Assembly: GCA_963169455.1 (NCBI GenBank) | Contig: CAUJDW010000103.1 | Span: 124,001-188,000, forward strand | Origin: Bacteroidota bacterium | GTDB taxonomy: Bacteria; Bacteroidota; Bacteroidia; Chitinophagales; Saprospiraceae | Length of the DNA: 64,000 bases | Direction of reading: 5' to 3' | In this document: piece by piece, positions 1-6,834 of the stretch | Position numbering within the stretch: position 1 is the stretch's first letter | Layout: every line of letters begins with the position of its first letter | Notes under the pieces: model-generated | Told to the model about the DNA's origin: nothing | Database searches by the model: none | What the model saw: only the letters and a program-made list of their open reading frames with translations | Made by a program: the position numbers and the translations under genes

Positions 1-311
1 CAATGGCCCTGGAGGCTCGGCCCGGCGCAGAGTACGGCATGGCCGGGCCCCAGCGGCTGATCCTGATAGTAAATGGAACAATGTGCGCCTACACCCCGGG
101 CGATCTGATCCAGTTGTCCTTCCACTTCCGGGCCGAAATCGCCGATGACGAAGGCCACCTCCTCAACAGGTTCCTCCATCCCTGCGGCGAGGTCTTCCAC
201 TATCCGCCGGACGATGGCTTTGCCTGCCACCGGCAGCAGAGGTTTCGGCGTAGTCAGCGTATGGGGGCGGAGGCGAGACCCTTTGCCCGCCATAGGGATA
301 ATAATCTTCAT
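1..311 (-). CDS. Sugar-nucleotide / NDP-sugar nucleotidyltransferase, N-terminal part (cut by window edge)
   Basis: The first 103 codons of a gene are read on the minus strand from an ATG at 311, and the rest lies outside the window. The N-terminus has the nucleotidyltransferase signature MAGKGSRLRPHTLT (G-x-G-S-R-x-x-P) followed by PKPLLPVAGKA, whose Lys contacts the sugar phosphate in this fold, and later QPLGPGHAVLCAG, which matches the Q-x-x-x-G-T/P-A-x-A region. Family members transfer a nucleotidyl group to a sugar 1-phosphate in the cytoplasm (for example the RmlA, GlmU or GDP-mannose pyrophosphorylase types). The substrate cannot be read from this fragment. A TATCTTTG promoter box lies 64 bases upstream, so it is probably transcribed alone or first in an operon. 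Confidence 0.85.
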   Translation of the reverse strand, partial: MKIIIPMAGKGSRLRPHTLTTPKPLLPVAGKAIVRRIVEDLAAGMEEPVEEVAFVIGDFGPEVEGQLDQIARGVGAHCSIYYQDQPLGPGHAVLCAGPSLQGH

Positions 312-779
312 GGGTGGATATGATTTGAAATCAGGGCGGAAGGGAGCAACCCCGTCCAATTTGCATTCAGGCTGCAAAGATAGGAAAATGAGCGGTAGCG
401 GATACAGGCGGGGCTCTTTAAATGGCGGGATGCCGCGGGGGCCTATCGCGAAAAACAAGCCCCGTTGGCCAGAGCCAACGGAGCCGCGCCTCACTGATTC
501 CTGTACGAAGGGAATACAGACGGAGGCGATGGAAAATACTGTGATTTCTTTGCCCCAACATGGGCTATCCCGAATGATGAGCCCCGTATTGGCGATCCTG
601 CACCTGCCGGCCAGGCGTAGCACCGCCCCGGCCCGAACGGGCCGGGGCCGGACATCGTACCCGGGCATTCTGCGAACCCCCGGGATGATACATGTTGTTT
701 CTGGGAAAAATGAGCAGGCTTACAACCGGAAGAGCAAATATAGTGATTTTTCCTATAGCAGGTAAAGCCTGCTGCAGCT
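312..779. other. Intergenic region with two short perfect hairpins
   Basis: This 468-base stretch lies between the nucleotidyltransferase start and the pyk stop, and no convincing gene is seen. It holds two perfect inverted repeats: CCGTTGGC/GCCAACGG at 462-469 and 474-481 (4-base loop), and a very GC-rich 10-base stem at 625-634 and 639-648 (4-base loop). The arms GTAAAGC/GCTTTAC at 762-768 and 777-783 overlap the pyk stop. None has a clear T-run, so a terminator role is only possible. The long open frame across this stretch has no recognisable protein features. Confidence 0.5.
375..382 (-). promoter_or_regulatory. Bacteroidota-type -7 box for the nucleotidyltransferase
   Basis: On the minus strand the sequence reads TATCTTTG, an exact fit to the TAnnTTTG -7 element recognised by the Bacteroidota primary sigma factor. 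It lies 64 bases before the ATG at 311. No convincing TTG -33 element is seen about 20 bases further upstream. Confidence 0.5.
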
Positions 780-2213
780 TTACTCGATTACGGTAACCTT
801 GAGCATATTGGTTCGGAAGCGGCGGTGGAGCGGCATGCTTCCGGTATTGACCACGATGTCTCCGGGCTCGATGCGGCCTTCCTGTTTGAGGATGTCCGTC
901 ACGTCATTTATGGTTTCATCGGTAGTCGTAAAGCGGTCGTAGTAGAAGCAGCGAACGCCCCACACCAGGTTGAGGGTGGCGAGCATGTGCATGCGGTCAG
1001 AGAAGATATAGATTTCCGCTTTCGGGCGGTAGCTCGACACTTTAAAGGCGGTATAACCCGAGCTGGTCATCCCGATAATGGCCTTGGCCTTCAGCTCTTC
1101 GGCGGTTTTGCCTGCGTTGAAGCAGACCACATCGGAGAGGAAAGTACTGGATTTCGGAGAGGCGATGGGGCGCCTGTTGGCGAAGTTGTAATGCGTTTCG
1201 GCCTCTTCGATGATCTTGTTCATGGTTTCCACCACCTTCACCGGGTGTTTGCCGACGGAGGTTTCACCGCTGAGCATTACGGCGTCGGCGCCGTCGAGTA
1301 CGGCGTTGGCCACATCTGTGATCTCGGCCCGGGTAGGGCTGGGGTTGGTGATCATGCTGTCCATCATCTGGGTGGCGACGATGACCGGGCGCGCTCTCTG
1401 TACGCATTTGGCGATGATATCCTTCTGGACGAGCGGCAGTTTTTCCATGGGCATCTCGATGCCAAGGTCCCCCCGGGCGACCATGATGGCGTTGGCCTGT
1501 TTGATGATCTTGTCGATCTTCTCCACGGCTTCCGGTTTCTCGATCTTGGCGATGATTTTGGCAGGGTGGTTCCTGGCGTCGATGCGGGTGCGAAGGTCTT
1601 TGATGTCCTTTGGCGTCCGGACGAAAGACAGGGCTATCCAGTTGACGGGCTGGGTGAGGATGAAGTCCAGGTCAGCCAGGTCTTTTTCCGTCAGGCAGGG
1701 CAGTGAAATTTTGGTGTTCGGCAGGTTGACGCCTTTATTGGAGGAGAGGATGCCGCCGAACAGCGTTTTCAGGCGGACTTTGTCCACCTTATTGGTTTCC
1801 ACCACTTCGAACACCAGCTTGCCGTCGTCGACCAGCACCTTTTCGCCTACTTCCACGTCTTCGGCAAACTGGTCATAGCTCATATATATCTTTTCCCGGG
1901 TGCCGAGGCAGTCTTCGTTCACCAGGGTAATGATATCGCCCTCTTTCAGTTCCAGGGCGTTGTCCTTGATTTTGCCCACCCGCAGCTTGGGGCCCTGGAG
2001 GTCGGCCAGCAGCCCGACGTGAGTATTGTGTTTTTCATTGATATAAGTGACGTGGTTGATCACGGCAAGGTGGTCCTCATGGGAGCCGTGGGAAAAATTC
2101 AGCCGGAATACATCCACCCCTGCCTGCACCAGTTGGAGCAGGGTTTCGTAGGAGCTGGAAGCAGGGCCGACGGTGGCCACGATTTTGGTATTCTGATGGT
2201 CGTTGATGGTCAT
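780..2213 (-). CDS. pyk: Pyruvate kinase
   Basis: This 477-residue cytoplasmic enzyme makes pyruvate and ATP from phosphoenolpyruvate and ADP, the last step of glycolysis. The length is standard for bacterial type I/II enzymes. Visible motifs in order are TKIVATVGPAS near the N-terminus, RLNFSHGSHEDH (phosphate and nucleotide contacts), the signature IIAKIEKPEAVEKID with its catalytic Lys, MVARGDLGIEMP, and ATQMMDSMITNPSPTRAE followed by DGADAVMLSGETSVGKHP in the barrel. The C-terminal domain ends in IEPGDIVVNTG and VTVIE. The ATG at 2213 puts MTINDHQNTKIV at the N-terminus as expected. It stands alone, transcribed away from acpP, with 465 bases between them. Confidence 0.97.
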   Translation of the reverse strand: MTINDHQNTKIVATVGPASSSYETLLQLVQAGVDVFRLNFSHGSHEDHLAVINHVTYINEKHNTHVGLLADLQGPKLRVGKIKDNALELKEGDIITLVNEDCLGTREKIYMSYDQFAEDVEVGEKVLVDDGKLVFEVVETNKVDKVRLKTLFGGILSSNKGVNLPNTKISLPCLTEKDLADLDFILTQPVNWIALSFVRTPKDIKDLRTRIDARNHPAKIIAKIEKPEAVEKIDKIIKQANAIMVARGDLGIEMPMEKLPLVQKDIIAKCVQRARPVIVATQMMDSMITNPSPTRAEITDVANAVLDGADAVMLSGETSVGKHPVKVVETMNKIIEEAETHYNFANRRPIASPKSSTFLSDVVCFNAGKTAEELKAKAIIGMTSSGYTAFKVSSYRPKAEIYIFSDRMHMLATLNLVWGVRCFYYDRFTTTDETINDVTDILKQEGRIEPGDIVVNTGSMPLHRRFRTNMLKVTVIE

Positions 2214-2678
2214 AACCTGGTGGTTTTAGCGTGGGCCGTTTCCAGGCACATGGTTTTCCGTACGAACCCTTGCCTTGCCGTTTGTTGTCCGCTGCAAAGG
2301 CGCTGTGCCGGCCGAGCTAAGTGTAAAAAATACAATAATTGGTGTTGTAAAAGTACAGCTATCTCCAAAATAATCAAATAGCCTGCCTTTATTAGTTTTT
2401 GAAGATGCGTTTCAAAAGGGTCTCGGGCCGCCGGCTTGTTCCTGCCCGGCCTGCAGCCTGGCTTTCGAAGATTTGGCGCCGGTGGCGTCATGGTGGCGGA
2501 ATGGCGGTGCGGTGCGCGAACAGGTGGCGAATATTGCTGTTCCGGGCCTGGAACGCCTAATATTATTGGGGTGTGCGCTGGCCTGGAGCGGGCAAATTTT
2601 TTTTTAAAAACTTTGGTTATCAGGGGAGTTCTATGTTTCTTTGCAGGGCAATCGTAAACCTAATAAAGCGAATTCATT
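2214..2678. other. Divergent intergenic region between pyk and acpP
   Basis: This 465-base region lies between two divergent genes and should hold the pyk control region and the acpP promoter (annotated separately). Reading towards pyk, GCCTTTGC (minus strand, around 2294-2301) is only a weak match to the -7 box, so the pyk promoter is unresolved. An open frame of 93 codons on the minus strand (2210-2491) has no protein-like features and overlaps the pyk start, so it is not called. Confidence 0.4.
2612..2643 (+). promoter_or_regulatory. Likely acpP promoter (TTTG-N20-TTTCTTTG)
   Basis: TTTG at 2612-2615 is followed after exactly 20 bases by TTTCTTTG at 2636-2643, one mismatch from the Bacteroidota -7 consensus TAnnTTTG. 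The spacing fits the usual -33/-7 arrangement. The predicted transcript starts about 28 bases before the acpP ATG at 2679. Confidence 0.5.
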
Positions 2679-2918
2679 ATGTCTAGCATTGCAGAAAGAG
2701 TAAAAAAAATCATTATCGACAAGCTCGGCGTTGATGATTCAGAAGTTAACCCGGACGCCAGCTTCACCAATGATCTTGGCGCCGACTCTTTGGACACCGT
2801 GGAGCTGATCATGGAGTTCGAAAAAGAATTCGATATTTCTATTCCGGATGAGCAAGCTGAAAATATCCAGACCGTCCGGCAGGCGATTGAATACCTGGAA
2901 TCGCAGATAGAAAAATAA
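2679..2918 (+). CDS. acpP: Acyl carrier protein
   Basis: This 79-residue acidic protein carries growing fatty acids on a phosphopantetheine arm in type II fatty-acid synthesis. The attachment motif [10 protein letters not shown] places the modified serine at residue 37, with the typical helix [13 protein letters not shown] after it. Length and sequence match bacterial AcpP closely. It is followed by its own hairpin terminator (2950-2993) and then by fabF, the usual partner. The terminator suggests acpP is made in excess over fabF by partial termination, as is common for this abundant protein. Confidence 0.97.
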   Translation: MSSIAERVKKIIIDKLGVDDSEVNPDASFTNDLGADSLDTVELIMEFEKEFDISIPDEQAENIQTVRQAIEYLESQIEK

Positions 2919-2949
2919 GGTATCACAGGATTCAAGCCTTGAGGCCTTC

Positions 2950-2993
2950 CCACAAATTAGAGGCGGATACGCTGCCTCTAATTTGTGGTTTTT
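2950..2993 (+). terminator. Rho-independent terminator after acpP
   Basis: A perfect 15-base stem has CCACAAATTAGAGGC at 2950-2964 and its complement at 2974-2988, with a 9-base loop and TTTTT directly after. It sits between acpP and fabF, so it either ends a monocistronic acpP message or attenuates read-through into fabF. Confidence 0.75.
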
Positions 2994-3149
2994 AGAAAAA
3001 AGGAACTCCCCTCCTCCCGAAAAGCAAATCAGAACAGCCGCTAGCCTTTGCTTATTCCCGGCAAAACAGACCAACTCTTCCAGGTGCTAGCGCTTCAACA
3101 CCCCAGGCCTTAAAGTGGTGTGCCGCGGAGGAAAAAAATCAAAAAGCGA

Positions 3150-4397
3150 ATGAAAAGGGTTGTTGTAACAGGACTTGGGGCGATCACCCCAATTGGCAAT
3201 TCCGCCCAGGCCTTCCTGGAAGGCCTGCAGAATGGCGTTAGCGGTGCTAACCTCATTACCCATTTTGACGCTTCCCAGTTCAAGACAAAATTTGCCTGTG
3301 AAATAAAGGGGCTGGACCTCGAACAATACATCGACCGGCGCGAACTGCGCCGCATGGATACCTTCGCCGCATACGGGCTGGTCACCGCCGATGAAGCGGT
3401 TGCGGACTCGGGGCTCGACCCGGAAAAGCTCGACCTCGACCGCGTAGGCGTTATCTGGGGCTCCGGCATCGGCGGGCTCACCACGCTGGAAACGGAAGTC
3501 GCCGAGTTTATTAAAAACCACGGCGTGCCCCGATACAATCCGTTCCTGATCCCGAAAATGATCGTAGATATCGTCGCCGGCCTGATTTCCATAAAGTACG
3601 GTTTCCGCGGCGCCAATTTCGCTACGGTTTCTGCCTGTGCTTCGGCCTCGCACGCTATCGCTACGGCCTTCGACTATGTGCGCCTCGGGCGCAACGACGT
3701 GGTCGTCACCGGAGGGTCGGAAGCTGCCGTATCCGCAACAGGCGTTGGAGGGTTCAACGCCATGAAGGCCCTTTCCACGCGGAACGACGATTACAAAACC
3801 GCTTCCCGCCCCTTCGACCGCGACCGCGACGGCTTCGTGCTCGGCGAAGGCAGCGGCGCACTCGTACTGGAAGAGCTGGAGCACGCGAAAAAGCGGGGCG
3901 CTAAAATCTATGCCGAAGTGGCCGGCGCCGGTGCTACTGCCGATGCGCACCACATCACCGCCCCGCACCCCGAGGGCTTGGGGGCGCGCAACGTCATGCG
4001 GATCGCGCTGAAAGACGCCGGGCTCAACCCGGGCGACATCGATTATATCAACGTCCACGGCACTTCGACCCCGCTGGGCGATGTCGCCGAAGTGAAAGCT
4101 ATTCAACAGGTCTTCGGTGAAGATGCCTACAAACTGAACATCAGTTCCACCAAATCGATGACGGGGCACCTGCTGGGCGCCGCCGGGGCGGTGGAAGCCA
4201 TTGCCGGCATTCTGGCCATCGTTCACGGTTTCGTGCCGCCGACGATCAACCACTTTACGGACGACCCCGAACTGGACAGCAAGCTGAATTTGACTTTCAA
4301 TGAGGCTCAGGAACGAAAGGTGCGGGCCGTGCTGAGCAATACCTTCGGTTTCGGCGGGCACAACTCGACCCTGGCCTTCAGGAAATTTGAAGAATAA
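3150..4397 (+). CDS. fabF: 3-oxoacyl-[acyl-carrier-protein] synthase II
   Basis: This 415-residue condensing enzyme elongates acyl-ACP with malonyl-ACP. The start chosen is the ATG at 3150, giving MKRVVVTGLGAITPIG, the classic KAS II N-terminus; an in-frame GTG at 3120 would add an unlikely basic leader. With this start the active-site Cys of ATVSACASASH is residue 163, the same number as in E. coli FabF. The two catalytic histidines lie in NVHGTSTPLGD and TKSMTGHLLGAAGA, and the C-terminal FGFGGHNSTL loop is intact. GGAGGA at 3127-3132 is rather far for a ribosome site. acpP precedes it and rnc follows, the typical Bacteroidota order. Confidence 0.96.
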   Translation: MKRVVVTGLGAITPIGNSAQAFLEGLQNGVSGANLITHFDASQFKTKFACEIKGLDLEQYIDRRELRRMDTFAAYGLVTADEAVADSGLDPEKLDLDRVGVIWGSGIGGLTTLETEVAEFIKNHGVPRYNPFLIPKMIVDIVAGLISIKYGFRGANFATVSACASASHAIATAFDYVRLGRNDVVVTGGSEAAVSATGVGGFNAMKALSTRNDDYKTASRPFDRDRDGFVLGEGSGALVLEELEHAKKRGAKIYAEVAGAGATADAHHITAPHPEGLGARNVMRIALKDAGLNPGDIDYINVHGTSTPLGDVAEVKAIQQVFGEDAYKLNISSTKSMTGHLLGAAGAVEAIAGILAIVHGFVPPTINHFTDDPELDSKLNLTFNEAQERKVRAVLSNTFGFGGHNSTLAFRKFEE

Positions 4398-4648
4398 TAG
4401 GAAGCCTGCCGGGAAAACCCCCGGCTTTTGGGATGGTTTTCCCGGCAGGTGGTGCTTTTGAGGTGAAGCGGCGGCTGCCGGTCAAACAGCCGCCTCCTTA
4501 CCTTCGGAGCAGCATTCAATACCGATACAGGAACCTGTACTGTTCTGCTACACAGGCGGGCGGAGCCCCTTTGGGTTTAAAGGGCTGTTTCTCCTACTGC
4601 CGGGCGCAGAAGCAGTGCTATTTCAATGTCAAATTAATCTTGTAAGCT
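4398..4648. other. Intergenic region with two hairpins between fabF and rnc
   Basis: This 251-base gap contains a perfect 15-base inverted repeat, CCTGCCGGGAAAACC at 4405-4419 with its complement at 4435-4449 (15-base loop), just after the fabF stop. A second stem, GGCGGCTG/CAGCCGCC at 4470-4477 and 4487-4494, follows. Neither has a long T-run. They may end or process the fabF message before rnc; RNase III itself could be a user of such stems, but that is speculation. Confidence 0.5.
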
Positions 4649-5392
4649 TTGCTGCGGTTTCTTTTCAGGATTTACAATCTCTACCTCTCGGAGGATAAGG
4701 CCTTTACCCGGCGCCTGCGTCAACTGCTGGGTTTTACACCTTCCAATCTGGCCATATTCAAGCTGGCCTTCTCACACAAATCCACGTCTTCGGAAAAGGC
4801 GTACGCCATCCAGAACAACGAACGCCTGGAGTACCTGGGCGATGCGGTGCTGGGCACCATCGTGGCGGAATACCTTTTCAAAAAGTACCCAAACAGCAAC
4901 GAAGGTTTCCTTACCAAGATGCGCTCCAAGATCGTCAAGCGCAAATCGCTCAACAAGATCGGCGATAAAATGGGCCTGGACATGCTCCTGTCGGAGTACA
5001 ACCAGACCCGGCTGAGCCGTTCCATGCTGGGCAATGCCGTGGAAGCCCTCGTCGGTGCGGTTTACCTGGAGAAAGGCTACCCCGGCACCAAAAAATTCGT
5101 CGTCAACAAAATTTTGAGGGGTTATGTGGATGTGCACGAACTGGAGAGCTTTGATGACAATTACAAGAGCCAGCTGTTGGAATGGTGCCAGAAGAATGGC
5201 CAGACCGTCAGTTATAAACTGCTTGCCCGCTACAAGTTTGAAAAGCGCGACCGCTTCAAGGTCGCTGTGCTGGTAAACGGCGAACGCCTGGCCACTGCCG
5301 ATGACTTCAACAAGAAAAGCGCCGAACAGACCGCTTCGGAGAAGGCCATGGTAGCCCTGGGCATCCTCGAACCTGATGATGAGGACGAATAA
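4649..5392 (+). CDS. rnc: Ribonuclease III
   Basis: This endoribonuclease cuts double-stranded RNA (rRNA precursors and structured mRNAs). The RNase III signature NERLEYLGDAVLG lies near residues 52-64, with further catalytic acidic residues in GNAVEALVGAVYLE. A dsRNA-binding domain follows, from about residue 170 (YKSQLLEWCQKNGQ) through SAEQTASEKAMVALG. The length (247) is usual. The start is odd: a TAA at 4643-4645 is in frame and no ATG occurs before the catalytic motif, so TTG at 4649 is the only reasonable start. The order acpP-fabF-rnc supports the identity. The acidic tail EPDDEDE ends 20 bases before the next gene. Confidence 0.95.
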   Translation: MLRFLFRIYNLYLSEDKAFTRRLRQLLGFTPSNLAIFKLAFSHKSTSSEKAYAIQNNERLEYLGDAVLGTIVAEYLFKKYPNSNEGFLTKMRSKIVKRKSLNKIGDKMGLDMLLSEYNQTRLSRSMLGNAVEALVGAVYLEKGYPGTKKFVVNKILRGYVDVHELESFDDNYKSQLLEWCQKNGQTVSYKLLARYKFEKRDRFKVAVLVNGERLATADDFNKKSAEQTASEKAMVALGILEPDDEDE

Positions 5393-5411
5393 CCGAAGCT
5401 TCGGATAGACT

Positions 5412-6761
5412 TTGGACTGGACTTACCGCAAGATCGCCGAGTGGGCTCCCAACGGGCTGATATTGGAAAAGGCCAGGGGGCTTTCAGCTTCCCGGCACTG
5501 GCCCGAGCTGGCCACCGACGGGCGCGCCCTTTGGGGGAGCTGCCGCCGGAGCAGCGGCGAGCGAACCTACCGCGTGGCTGCCAGGCTGAGTGAAAATATT
5601 TTCCGCTGTGACTGCAGTAGCTCAGTCACGCCCTGCAGGCACATCCTGGCGTTGATGCTTCGGTATGTAAAGGCCGGCGGGGCGCTTCCCTCTGTGGGCG
5701 GCGCTCCCGGCTGGGTGGCTGAATTGCTCCGGCAGGCTGCCCGGCCGGCGCTTTCACCGGAGGCCCAAGCCCGGCAGGAGGCTGAAAAAAAGCGCCGTTT
5801 TGGCCAACGCATGGAACTCATGCAGCAGGGCATACAAGACCTGGAGCAGTGGCTGGCCGACCTCGTCCGGCAGGGGCTTTCCATCGCGGAAAACCAGCCT
5901 GGCGCCTTTTGGGACAGTTTTGCCGCCCGCATGGTGGATGCCAAACTGGGAGGCATTGCCAGGCGCATACGGGCTTTCAAAGCCATAATGGCCGATGAGC
6001 AATGGCATAGCAGGCTGCTGGGCGAACTCGGCGCGCTTTACCTTTTCGTACAGAGTTTCAAGCAGCTGGAGGCATTGCCCGAACCCCTGCAGGAAGAACT
6101 ATTCGCACTGGCGGGAGTCAACCGGAAAAAGGAAGAAATGCTGCAGCAAAAGGGGGCGCCCGACAACTGGCTGGTGGCCGGCCAGGCCGAAGGGGAAAGC
6201 GAGGACGAGAAGCTGAAATACCGGCGCACCTGGCTGCTGGGCGAACAAAGCAGGCGTGCGGCCCTGCTGCTCGATTTTGCCTGGGGCAGGCAGGGATACG
6301 AAACCGACTGGGCCGTCGGAGCCGTGGTGCGCGGCGAGGCGGTGTTTTATCCGGGCGCCTACCCCTTGCGCGCCCTCATCCGCAAGCCTGAATTTTCCGC
6401 TCCGGGCCTCGTCAGGCCAAAGGGCTACCGGACGCTGTCCGATTTTGCCGGGGCTTATGCGGAAGCGCTGGCGGCGAATCCATGGCTCCTGGTTTTCCCC
6501 TGCCTGCTGGACGCAGTGTGGCCGGTAAGGGAAAACGGGCAATGGAGAGCCCGCGATGCGGAGTTCCGCTCCGTACCACTCGCTGAAGCCGGGGATGTAT
6601 GCTGGAAATTGCTGGCGCTCAGCGGCGGCGGCCCCCTGCAGTTGTTTGGCGAATGGGATGGAGAGCGGCTGCTTCCCCTTTCCGCCGTTTCAGAAGGGCG
6701 CCTCGTCCCCCTTGGCGGCAGCCCTGCAATGCTGGATGGGCCGGAACCCGGCCGGATTTAA
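5412..6761 (+). CDS. SWIM zinc-finger protein
   Basis: This 449-residue protein starts 20 bases after rnc, from a TTG at 5412 (an in-frame TAG lies at 5406-5408). The start matches the usual SWIM-protein opening MxWTxxxIxxxAP. The SWIM zinc motif C-x-C-x6-C-x-H is complete: Cys66, Cys68, Cys75 and His77 (FRCDCSSSVTPCRHIL). SWIM domains bind DNA or proteins; in bacteria they often accompany MoxR ATPases and VWA proteins, but neither is next to this gene. The rest is alpha-helical with many Trp residues and no recognised catalytic motif. It is probably co-transcribed with rnc, and its precise role is unknown. Confidence 0.8.
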   Translation: MDWTYRKIAEWAPNGLILEKARGLSASRHWPELATDGRALWGSCRRSSGERTYRVAARLSENIFRCDCSSSVTPCRHILALMLRYVKAGGALPSVGGAPGWVAELLRQAARPALSPEAQARQEAEKKRRFGQRMELMQQGIQDLEQWLADLVRQGLSIAENQPGAFWDSFAARMVDAKLGGIARRIRAFKAIMADEQWHSRLLGELGALYLFVQSFKQLEALPEPLQEELFALAGVNRKKEEMLQQKGAPDNWLVAGQAEGESEDEKLKYRRTWLLGEQSRRAALLLDFAWGRQGYETDWAVGAVVRGEAVFYPGAYPLRALIRKPEFSAPGLVRPKGYRTLSDFAGAYAEALAANPWLLVFPCLLDAVWPVRENGQWRARDAEFRSVPLAEAGDVCWKLLALSGGGPLQLFGEWDGERLLPLSAVSEGRLVPLGGSPAMLDGPEPGRI

Positions 6762-6834
6762 GCGTTTGTATGGAGTAAAGGAGGTTTGACTTTTTACGGA
6801 AAAGCCCGTCGTAATAAAAAACTTCGGTTTTGAG

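Noticed and set aside
145-765. Open frame of 206 codons on the plus strand
   Set aside because: Low-complexity Arg/Gly/Pro product crossing the nucleotidyltransferase promoter and intergenic hairpins; no domain and no protein-like pattern.
2210-2491. 93-codon frame on the minus strand upstream of pyk
   Set aside because: Overlaps the pyk start and lacks recognisable features; probably a by-chance open frame.
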